A stretch of 6,686 nt of DNA from Methanobacteriota archaeon. Lineage in GTDB: Archaea; Thermoplasmatota; Thermoplasmata; RBG-16-68-12. The notes below the pieces were generated by a model. It saw only the letters and a list, made by a program, of their open reading frames with translations, did no database searches and was not told the DNA's origin. The stretch lies in contig VBMR01000061.1 of assembly GCA_005878325.1 (NCBI GenBank), forward strand, positions 1 to 6,686, given 5' to 3'. Made by a program: the position numbers and the translations under genes. Of this stretch, positions 1 through 5,356 are shown in pieces (positions within the stretch are counted from its first letter, which is position 1; each line of letters begins with the position of its first letter).

Positions 1-43
1 TAACCGCCCTCGTCTCTTCAATACTACGACTCATCTACTTCCG

Positions 44-110
44 GAAGAAAAGAAAGAGCTCGCGAGGGCCGCGCCGCCGCCTTTCGGCGGGGCCGCCCGA
101 TGCCCTCGCG
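44..110 (-). terminator. Stem-loop plus U-rich terminator downstream of ftsZ-like gene
   Basis: Seen: a perfect 9-bp inverted repeat (CGCGAGGGC at 61-69, GCCCTCGCG at 102-110) encloses a second hairpin, CCGCC-TTTC-GGCGG at 77-90. Read on the minus strand, the structure lies about 40 nt after the ftsZ-like stop codon. It is followed by a pyrimidine tract rich in T (complement of 44-60, with runs TTT, TTTT, TT). A U-rich tract is the main archaeal termination signal, and the hairpin may add to it. The remaining bases 1-43 show no gene I can support. Confidence 0.6.
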
Positions 111-150
111 GGTGGGCGTTTGGTTGGGGGGGGGAATCGTTGATCGTGTC

Positions 151-927
151 TCAACGGAGTCCGATGAAGCCTTCCTCGTCGAAGGCCACAGGCCCGAGAT
201 CCCAGGACGCCTGCACCGGGTCCGGCGGCTGGACGTCCACGTGGACCGCGTGGTTGTTCTGCTCCTCGATCTCCCGGGCCGCGTTCTCGATCTCCTCCGT
301 GAGCGTCGACAGGTACGAACGGCTCAGATGCTCCACGACGCCGCGGACGATCGTGACGACCATGTAGCCGATCAGCTGCATCGCCTCGTTGAAGGTGATC
401 TCGTCCGCGAAGCGATTGAGCGAGTTGTTGTCCAGGACGATCACGCTGTCCGTCTCGTCGCGGAAGACCTCGAGGCCTCGCTGCGCCACGGCCGTCCGGC
501 CCTCTGCTTCGAAGGGGAGGATCGCGATCCCGACCGTCACGGCGCCGTTCGCGCGGGCCGATCGGGCGACGATTGGGGCGGCACCCGTGCCGGCCCCGCC
601 GCCGAGCCCCGCGACGACGAAGACGATGTCCGAGGACAGGGAGGCCCGGAGCGTGGATTCCTGGTCCTCGGCGGACCACCGTGCCGCGGCGACCCGGTCT
701 TCGGCCTCCCGGTGCGGGAGGAGGATCTTCACATCGCAAGCGGCCTTCGATAGGCCCGAAGGATCTGTGTTCACTGCCACCGTCTCGACGCCCTTGACAT
801 CCGTGTCGTAGAGCGCGCTCACCATCTTGCCGCCCGCTCCGCCGACGCCGACGACCGAGATCCTCGGGTCCACGGCGTCCTCGAACAGGCTGCTAATGAC
901 CTCGTCCACGTAATCCATCGATACCAT
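151..927 (-). CDS. Short FtsZ/tubulin-family protein (GTPase domain only, divergent)
   Basis: The 258-residue product belongs to the FtsZ/tubulin superfamily, normally GTP-binding filament proteins of cell division. Seen: an N-terminal helix, then strand plus glycine loop GVGGAGGK (27-34), VNTD (52-55), the tubulin signature GLGGGAGTG (107-115) followed by AAPIVA, GIAILPFEAEG (133-143), a VLDNN stretch (164-168), and a helix with FNEA (179-182). Missing: the GAGG-type T3 loop expected between residues 65 and 95 is replaced by a shorter charged segment. After the helix at 180-200 there is no T7 loop (NxDxxD/E) and no C-terminal domain; the chain ends in a charged, possibly coiled helix (207-224) and a Pro/acidic tail. 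Canonical archaeal FtsZ is roughly 360-390 residues. Start: GGAGG at 934-938 sits 6 nt before the ATG at 927. It follows the RHH gene in the same direction and precedes a terminator. The family is secure; function as a ring-forming FtsZ is doubtful. Confidence 0.88.
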   Translation of the reverse strand: MVSMDYVDEVISSLFEDAVDPRISVVGVGGAGGKMVSALYDTDVKGVETVAVNTDPSGLSKAACDVKILLPHREAEDRVAAARWSAEDQESTLRASLSSDIVFVVAGLGGGAGTGAAPIVARSARANGAVTVGIAILPFEAEGRTAVAQRGLEVFRDETDSVIVLDNNSLNRFADEITFNEAMQLIGYMVVTIVRGVVEHLSRSYLSTLTEEIENAAREIEEQNNHAVHVDVQPPDPVQASWDLGPVAFDEEGFIGLR

Positions 928-933
928 GTCTGG

Positions 934-938
934 CCTCC
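934..938 (-). promoter_or_regulatory. Shine-Dalgarno site of ftsZ-like gene
   Basis: GGAGG on the minus strand, 6 nt before the ATG at 925-927. It decides this start over the in-frame ATG three codons further in (MDYV). Its presence also suggests that the gene is translated from an mRNA with a leader, possibly the RHH-ftsZ cotranscript. Confidence 0.7.
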
Positions 939-1000
939 GACCTCATTCTTGGACGGATCGAGGGAGGCCAGAAGGCAGTTCGTTCCTTTGGAGGAGTGCA

Positions 1001-1034
1001 TCCCATCCCTTCCTGTTGGGTTTCCCATCCCTTC
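1001..1034. repeat. Direct repeat TCCCATCCCTTC x2 upstream of ftsZ-like gene
   Basis: Seen: a perfect 12-bp direct repeat, TCCCATCCCTTC at 1001-1012 and again at 1023-1034, with a 22-bp start-to-start distance, about two DNA helical turns. It lies in the 161-bp gap between the RHH gene and the ftsZ-like gene, 74 to 107 bp before the ftsZ ATG. On the minus (coding) strand the region is strongly purine-rich. A tandem protein-binding site is an inference; low sequence complexity of the polypyrimidine stretch is the alternative. Confidence 0.5.
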
Positions 1035-1088
1035 TTCCTTTTTCCTCGTTCGGGGAGAACTTCCTTCCGGCGTCCGCCACGCCCGGCG

Positions 1089-1469
1089 TCATGGGGGGAT
1101 GACCCCCTCTTTGTCGCCCGTCGAGACCGAGACCACTTTGCCGGTCACCTTGTCGACCTCCTGCTTGTGGTCCTGGATCTCCTTCACTCGTTCCCGCGTG
1201 AACCACTCCTCGATGCTTCGGACGATCGCGTGCTCCCGGCTCAGGAAGTAGCCGTCCGCGACGAGGCGGTCGACGAGTTCGAGGTAATACCGCGGGATGC
1301 GGATGCTGACCGTGTGGCCGCCCTCGCGGATCGTCTGGATGTACGATTGGACCGCTTCTCGGACCAGTTGCGAACGGTTCCCGTGCGAAGTGTTCTCTTT
1401 CAAGAACCCGTCGATCAGCTCGAGGTTCTCTTTCTCGAGCCGGAGCGTGATCCGTTCGTTCTCGTCCAT
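1089..1469 (-). CDS. Tandem ribbon-helix-helix transcriptional regulator (CdrS-like context)
   Basis: The 126-residue protein is predicted to be a DNA-binding regulator. Seen: two ribbon-helix-helix units in one chain. Unit 1 has strand RITLRL (6-11), helix A about 13-25, and helix B starting at NRSQLVREAVQSYI (31-44). Unit 2 has strand TVSIRIP (53-59), helix A YYLELVDRLVADG (61-73), and helix B from SREHAIVRSIEEWF (77-90). A charged tail (92-126) follows. RHH proteins usually bind DNA as dimers through the paired strands; here the outward residues would be R6/T8/R10 and T53/S55/R57, so one chain might form an internal pseudo-dimer. No NikR-type nickel domain or zinc ribbon is visible. Start: GAGGGG at 1476-1481 is 6 nt before the ATG. 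It precedes the ftsZ-like gene in the same direction. Known: in haloarchaea the RHH protein CdrS is encoded with ftsZ2 and regulates division genes. Equating this gene with cdrS is inference. Confidence 0.82.
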   Translation of the reverse strand: MDENERITLRLEKENLELIDGFLKENTSHGNRSQLVREAVQSYIQTIREGGHTVSIRIPRYYLELVDRLVADGYFLSREHAIVRSIEEWFTRERVKEIQDHKQEVDKVTGKVVSVSTGDKEGVIPP

Positions 1470-1500
1470 CCCAGACCCCTCGCCTCGAACGCGGGAATGG

Positions 1501-1517
1501 GTATGACGGGGTCATAC
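1501..1517. promoter_or_regulatory. Perfect palindrome GTATGAC-N3-GTCATAC, candidate RHH operator
   Basis: Seen: GTATGAC (1501-1507), spacer GGG, then its exact reverse complement GTCATAC (1511-1517). It lies 32-48 bp before the regulator's ATG. A further lone GTCATAC half-site is at 1588-1594, on the far side of a TATA-like element. The position fits autoregulation of the RHH/ftsZ pair, perhaps with an effect on the divergent LeuRS gene. Binding by the adjacent protein is inferred from proximity and symmetry only. Confidence 0.6.
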
Positions 1518-1566
1518 ACCAGTCCACCGTTTTTGGCGTGTCTTGCGGCCGCAACCTAGACGACAG

Positions 1567-1576
1567 TACATATACG
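1567..1576. promoter_or_regulatory. TATA-like element TACATATACG in the divergent region
   Basis: This AT-rich core is near-symmetric (CGTATATGTA on the minus strand) in an otherwise GC-rich intergenic region. Read leftwards it would start the RHH-ftsZ transcript near 1545, placing the 1501-1517 palindrome in the untranslated leader. Read rightwards it could serve LeuRS only with a leader of more than 150 nt. The archaeal TATA assignment rests on composition and position, and I see no strong BRE. Confidence 0.35.
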
Positions 1577-1722
1577 TTTTGTCAATTGTCATACGACGTA
1601 GGACAAGCCCTTCCATCGTCCCCGCGAACGGCGTCCGATTGAGCCGGTCATTTTTATCGAGTATGCCGAATGGAATACGTCGTTTTTTCCACCGCGAAAT
1701 CGGCCCGGCAAACCCGTCCATC

Positions 1723-1740
1723 CCGCGAAAAGCTTTACGA
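1723..1740 (+). promoter_or_regulatory. BRE/TATA-like promoter of leucyl-tRNA synthetase
   Basis: GCGAAAAG followed by CTTTACGA (1733-1740) resembles an archaeal purine-rich BRE plus TATA box. Its centre is about 26 bp before the in-frame GTG at 1762, the spacing expected for a leaderless transcript starting at that codon. A second candidate, TTTTTATCG at 1651-1659, would start RNA near 1680 and leave a leader before the gene. Confidence 0.4.
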
Positions 1741-1761
1741 GAACGGCCCCTATGCGCGCCT

Positions 1762-4700
1762 GTGCCGCGGAAGAAATCGACTCGCCATCGACCACGAAAA
1801 CGCGGCCGTCGGACCACCAAGAGTCGAGCCCTTCGATCGAAGTCGACGCGGGTCCGCAAGGTGACACGGCCGACCGGGCGCGCCCGAGGGGCGACGCGTC
1901 GGCCGCGCGAGGCGGCTCGCCGCGAGCAGGAGGTGGACCTGCGGGAGATCGAGACACGGTGGCAGGCCGCCTGGGAAAAGGATCGCGTGCACGTCGCACG
2001 CGCCGAGGCGGGGAAGCCGAAGTGGTTCTCCACGGTGCCCTATCCGTACATGAACGGGTACCAGCACCTCGGCTTCGGGACCTCGTTCCTGCGGGCGGAG
2101 TTCCAGTCCCGGTACCGCCGGATGCTCGGCTTCAACGTCCTCCATCCGCAAGGGTTCCATTGCACGGGCCTCCCGATCCTCGGGGCCGCGAAGCGCGTCG
2201 CGGAGCGGGAGCCGAAGCAGTGGGACATCCTGAGGAACATGGGGATCCCGGATCGAGAGATTCCGAAGTTCGCGGACCCGATGCACTGGATCGACGTCTT
2301 CCCGGCCGCGACCGTGCAGGACCTGAAGGGCCTCGGGGCCGCGGTCGACTGGACGCGGTCCTTCATCACGACCCCGCTGAACCCTCCCTACGACGCGTTC
2401 GTGCGATGGCAGTTCCATCACTTGAAGGACGGCGACTTCATCCGGAAGGACAAGCACCCGGTCATCTGGTGCCCCAAGGACCAGGCGCCGATCGGGGACC
2501 ACGACCGCCTCGAGGGAGAGGGCGAGACGCCGGTCGAGTACACCTTGCTGAAGTTCCCCCTACCGGACGGACGCTTCCTCGTCGCGGCAACGATCCGTCC
2601 TGAGACCGTGTATGGTCAAACAAATCTGTGGGTCGACCCGGAGGCGCCCTACGTCGTGGCGAAGGTCGGGCACGAACGATGGATCCTGAACGAGGCGGCG
2701 ACGAAGAAACTCATGGAACAAGGGAAGATCGTGTCCCAAGAGTCGACGCTCCGCGGGGCCGACTTGATCGGGGAGGACGTCGTGGCGCCGGCCATCAACC
2801 GCGCGATCCCGGTCCTCCCGAGCACCTTCATCGACCAGGGCCGCGGCACGGGCATCGTGACGAGCGTGCCCTCCGATGCGCCCGACGACTTCGTTGCATT
2901 GCGGGACCTCCAAGGCGATCCGGCGCTGCTCGCGAAATTCCACTTGGACCCGGAGCGCGTACGGGCGATCAAGCCCGTTCCGATCATCCGCACCCCCGGC
3001 TGGGGTCCCCTCCCGGGAGTCGAGATCGTGGAGCGCCTCGGGATCCGCAACCAAGGGGACCGCGAGAAGCTCGAGCAGGCGAAGGGGGAGGTCTACAAGA
3101 GCGGCTTCTACCGTGGCGTCCTGAACGAGAACTGCGGCCCCTACGCCGGGATGCGGGTCGAGGTCGCGAAGGAGGAGATCCGGAAGGAGCTGACGTCGAA
3201 GCACCAGGCGGACGGGATGTGGGAGCCGAGCGGCGAGGTCGTCTGCCGCTGCATGACCCGAGCGATCGTGAAGGTCGTGGAGGACCAATGGTTCCTCGCC
3301 TACGGCGACCCGAGCTGGAAGGCGAAGGCCCACGAGGCGATCGCCTCGATGGCGCTGCACCCGGAATCCCTGAGGAAGTGGCTCGACTATGTCGTCGACT
3401 GGCTCCGGGACTGGCCGTGCACCCACCACCGTGGCCTCGGCACGATCCTGCCCTGGGACTCCGACTGGGTGATCGAGAGCCTGAGCGACTCGACGATCTA
3501 CATGGCCTACTACACAATCGCGCACGCCCTCCAGGGCGGCTCCCTCCGCTCCGCGGTCCCGTGGGCGAACCGCCTCGATGACGCCTTCTTCGATTACATG
3601 TTCTTCGGGACGGGCGACGTCCGTGCGGTGGCGAGCCGCCTCGGCGTCGAGAGGAAAGTCCTTGAGGACCTGCGTCGGGAGTTCCAGTACTGGTATCCGA
3701 TCGACCTGCGGAACACGGGCAAGGACCTCGTGCAGAATCACATGGCCTTCTGCCTCTTCACGCACACGGCGGTCTTTCCGCGGGAGCATTGGCCCCGCGG
3801 CTATGGGGTCAATGGCTACGTCCGCCTCGCGGGCCGCAAGATGTCGAAGTCCCGGGGGAACACCTGGTACATCCGCGAGGCCCTGAAAGAATGGCCCGCG
3901 GACGTGATCCGGCTGATGGTCGCGAATGGCGGGGACGGCCTCGACGATCCGAATCTGGACGTGGACTTCGCGGAGGCCGCGGATGCCCGTCTCCGGGACT
4001 GGTTCCGCTTCGCGACCGCGAAGCACGCGGCGCGGAGGAATCGACGTGGGATTGACGCCTGGTTCCTGAGCGTCCTGAACCGCGCCGTGCAGAAGACGCG
4101 GACCTCGATGGAGGAGATGAACTACAAGGCCGCCCTCCGACACGGGTACTTCGACCTCCAGACCGCGTGGTCGTGGTACATGCGGCGCTCGGAGAACCGC
4201 CCGCACGAAGCATGCGTGCGTCGGTTCATCGAAGTCCAGACGAAAATCCTCGCGCCGTTCGCCCCGCACCTGACGGACGAGATCTGGCACCGAACCGGCG
4301 GCGATGGGTACGTCGTTCAAAGCGAGTATCCGGAGATCAAAGAAGAGGAGATTGATCCCAAGGCCGAGGTCGTGGAAATCTTGTTGCAATCCACGCTCGA
4401 CGACATCCGCGAGATTCTCAAGGTGACGGGGATCGTCCCGAAACGGATCGCGCTGTACACCGCCCCGGAATGGAAGGCGCAGGTCCACGCGATCGCGCGG
4501 GAGTTGTCGAAGGAGGGTCCGCTGCGGGTGAACGTCCTCATGGAGAAGGCCCTCGCCCTCCGCGGGATGCGGGAGCGAGCGAAGGACGTGGCCGCCTACG
4601 CGAAACAGCTCGCGGAGGAGCTGAAGCACGCGCGGGCTGACGACCTGGAGCGATTCGGGGCCCTCGACGAATTCTCCATGTTCCACGAGAACGCCCAGTT

Positions 4701-4821
4701 CCTCGGGACCGAGCTCGGCGCGAAGGTGGACGTGTACCGCGCGGACGACCCGCACCGATGGGACCCGGCGAAGAAGGCGGATCGGGCGACGCCCGCTCGT
4801 CCCGCGATCTACGTGGAGTGA
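1762..4821 (+). CDS. leuS: Leucyl-tRNA synthetase, archaeal/eukaryal type
   Basis: Class I synthetase that activates leucine with ATP and charges tRNA-Leu in the cytoplasm. Residues are numbered from GTG 1762 (1019 aa). Seen: family start VDLREIETRW (58-67); signature region PYPYMNGYQHLGFG with the HIGH box read as HLGF (102-105); GFHCTGLPI; the CP1 editing domain with threonine-rich TIRPETVYGQT (277-287) and VPSDAPDD (D372) typical of archaeal/eukaryal editing sites; W-rich CTHHRGLGT; GRKMSKSRGN with KMSKS at 693-697; anticodon-binding helices; and a C-terminal domain ending ARPAIYVE, as in archaeal LeuRS. The start is uncertain. GTG 1762 is placed about 26 bp after a TATA-like box and adds a Lys/Arg-rich tail of about 57 residues. 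GTG 1933 gives 962 residues, close to the 967 of Pyrococcus horikoshii LeuRS, but an AGGAGG overlaps that codon, too close to act on it. GTG 1861 is also possible. It diverges from the RHH-ftsZ pair and is coupled to the next gene. Confidence 0.93.
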   Translation: MPRKKSTRHRPRKRGRRTTKSRALRSKSTRVRKVTRPTGRARGATRRPREAARREQEVDLREIETRWQAAWEKDRVHVARAEAGKPKWFSTVPYPYMNGYQHLGFGTSFLRAEFQSRYRRMLGFNVLHPQGFHCTGLPILGAAKRVAEREPKQWDILRNMGIPDREIPKFADPMHWIDVFPAATVQDLKGLGAAVDWTRSFITTPLNPPYDAFVRWQFHHLKDGDFIRKDKHPVIWCPKDQAPIGDHDRLEGEGETPVEYTLLKFPLPDGRFLVAATIRPETVYGQTNLWVDPEAPYVVAKVGHERWILNEAATKKLMEQGKIVSQESTLRGADLIGEDVVAPAINRAIPVLPSTFIDQGRGTGIVTSVPSDAPDDFVALRDLQGDPALLAKFHLDPERVRAIKPVPIIRTPGWGPLPGVEIVERLGIRNQGDREKLEQAKGEVYKSGFYRGVLNENCGPYAGMRVEVAKEEIRKELTSKHQADGMWEPSGEVVCRCMTRAIVKVVEDQWFLAYGDPSWKAKAHEAIASMALHPESLRKWLDYVVDWLRDWPCTHHRGLGTILPWDSDWVIESLSDSTIYMAYYTIAHALQGGSLRSAVPWANRLDDAFFDYMFFGTGDVRAVASRLGVERKVLEDLRREFQYWYPIDLRNTGKDLVQNHMAFCLFTHTAVFPREHWPRGYGVNGYVRLAGRKMSKSRGNTWYIREALKEWPADVIRLMVANGGDGLDDPNLDVDFAEAADARLRDWFRFATAKHAARRNRRGIDAWFLSVLNRAVQKTRTSMEEMNYKAALRHGYFDLQTAWSWYMRRSENRPHEACVRRFIEVQTKILAPFAPHLTDEIWHRTGGDGYVVQSEYPEIKEEEIDPKAEVVEILLQSTLDDIREILKVTGIVPKRIALYTAPEWKAQVHAIARELSKEGPLRVNVLMEKALALRGMRERAKDVAAYAKQLAEELKHARADDLERFGALDEFSMFHENAQFLGTELGAKVDVYRADDPHRWDPAKKADRATPARPAIYVE
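4815..4818 (+). promoter_or_regulatory. Shine-Dalgarno site of the membrane-protein gene
   Basis: GGAG lies inside the last codons of LeuRS, 6 nt before the ATG at 4825. The LeuRS TGA is at 4819-4821, so ribosomes ending LeuRS finish on top of this site; translational coupling is likely. Confidence 0.55.
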
Positions 4822-4824
4822 GGC

Positions 4825-5214
4825 ATGCGGATTGCGCGGCCGAAGAGGCCGGACGTGGCCTTCAAACGAAAGCGGAGTCCGCCCCCCCAGGCGACGAAAC
4901 TCCTCCGGTATTCGATGCTCGCCGGAATCGTCTTCATGATCCTCCTCGCGATCGTGTTCGTCCCCATAGCGTTGCGGGATCAGCCTCCGAGGGAAGTGGT
5001 GAATCCGGAGAACAAGGGAAAATTTCGCTTGGACACGAGCAATGGCACGCGGCTGTACGTCGACACGACGACCGTCTCCTTGGAGCTCCTGGTGTTCAAC
5101 GCGACGTTCAAGGTGAACAAGACGGAGATCGCGCATCTACAGCCGGGACTGGCGTGCGCCCGTTGGCATTGGCGGGTTGGCTGGAGTGGGGCGCCAACTG
5201 TGCGTAACGTTTAA
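4825..5214 (+). CDS. Small single-pass membrane protein with N-glycosylation sequons
   Basis: I do not recognise a family. Seen in the 129 residues: a strongly basic N-terminus (1-27, rich in Lys/Arg/Pro), one hydrophobic segment (about 29-50), then a polar outer domain of about 78 residues. By the positive-inside rule the basic end would be cytoplasmic and the C-terminal part extracellular, consistent with three N-X-T sequons packed together (N73-G-T, N92-A-T, N98-K-T), as expected for a surface protein with archaeal N-glycans. The last 30 residues (Trp/Arg/Gly-rich) look less protein-like than the rest, so a late frameshift is possible. It begins 3 nt after the LeuRS stop, with GGAG at 4815-4818, so it is probably cotranscribed and coupled. 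That linkage need not mean a shared function. It might be a signal-anchored surface or secretion-related protein; this is inference. Confidence 0.7.
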   Translation: MRIARPKRPDVAFKRKRSPPPQATKLLRYSMLAGIVFMILLAIVFVPIALRDQPPREVVNPENKGKFRLDTSNGTRLYVDTTTVSLELLVFNATFKVNKTEIAHLQPGLACARWHWRVGWSGAPTVRNV

Positions 5215-5216
5215 CT
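5209..5216 (+). promoter_or_regulatory. TATA-like box of tRNA-Lys
   Basis: GTTTAACT is centred about 29 bp before the first base of the tRNA, the usual distance for an archaeal tRNA gene expected to start at or close to its mature 5' end. The element overlaps the TAA stop of the membrane-protein gene (5212-5214), leaving only 27 bp between stop and tRNA. Confidence 0.45.
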
Positions 5217-5241
5217 GAAGGCGGCCAATAGACGCGCCCGC

Positions 5242-5356
5242 GGGCCTGTAGCTTAGCTAGGTAGAGCGATCGGCTCTTATCGGTCATACCTGCACCCGTG
5301 TTGCGCGGTTCCCGAGGGACACCGATAGGTCAAGGGTTCGAATCCCTTCAGGCCCG
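5242..5356 (+). tRNA. tRNA-Lys(CUU) with 41-nt intron
   Basis: Seen: a full cloverleaf after intron removal (74 nt). Acceptor stem GGGCCTG (5242-5248) pairs with CAGGCCC (5349-5355), with discriminator G5356. D stem is GCTT/GAGC (5251-5254/5264-5267). Anticodon stem is ATCGG/CCGAT (5269-5273/5322-5326). T stem is AAGGG/CCCTT (5332-5336/5344-5348) with loop TTCGAAT. The anticodon loop reads C-T-CTT-A-A, anticodon CTT at 5276-5278, so it decodes AAG (lysine). CCA is not encoded. Discriminator G and the GGGCC start fit archaeal tRNA-Lys. The gene stands alone between the membrane protein and the S66 peptidase. Confidence 0.95.
5280..5320 (+). other. tRNA intron with bulge-helix-bulge splice motif
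   Basis: The intron lies at the canonical 37/38 position. Predicted pre-tRNA fold: central helix CUCU (5274-5277) with AGGG (5315-5318), 4 bp including one G-U; 3-nt bulges UAU (5278-5280) and ACA (5319-5321); outer helices are the anticodon stem on one side and CGG/CCG (5281-5283/5312-5314) on the other. Cutting after the second base of each bulge, as archaeal splicing endonuclease does, frees exactly 5280-5320 and leaves the 7-nt loop. This is a symmetric hBHBh' motif. No ORF or box C/D guide is apparent in 41 nt. Confidence 0.93.

Noticed and set aside
35..739. Arg/Gly-rich minus-strand frame overlapping the ftsZ-like gene, considered as a missing FtsZ C-terminus
   Set aside because: It contains no FtsZ C-terminal motifs, and the ftsZ-like frame itself ends cleanly before a terminator.
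1670..1864. 64-codon plus-strand frame before LeuRS
   Set aside because: No ribosome-binding site, low-complexity product, and it overlaps the promoter and possible N-terminal tail of LeuRS in another frame.
2560..5136. Very long (858-codon) open frame on the minus strand opposite leuS
   Set aside because: It is antisense to a confidently identified LeuRS and spans its coupled neighbour. The product is rich in Arg, His, Val and Leu with no recognisable domain, as expected for the complement of a GC-rich gene.
5283..5289. Fourth copy of GTCATAC, inside the tRNA-Lys intron
   Set aside because: About one copy of a given 7-mer is expected by chance in this window on both strands. It has no inverted partner and is not in a promoter.
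5242..5356. tRNA gene as an integration (attachment) site
   Set aside because: No duplicated tRNA 3' end, integrase or foreign-looking DNA is present on either side in the window.
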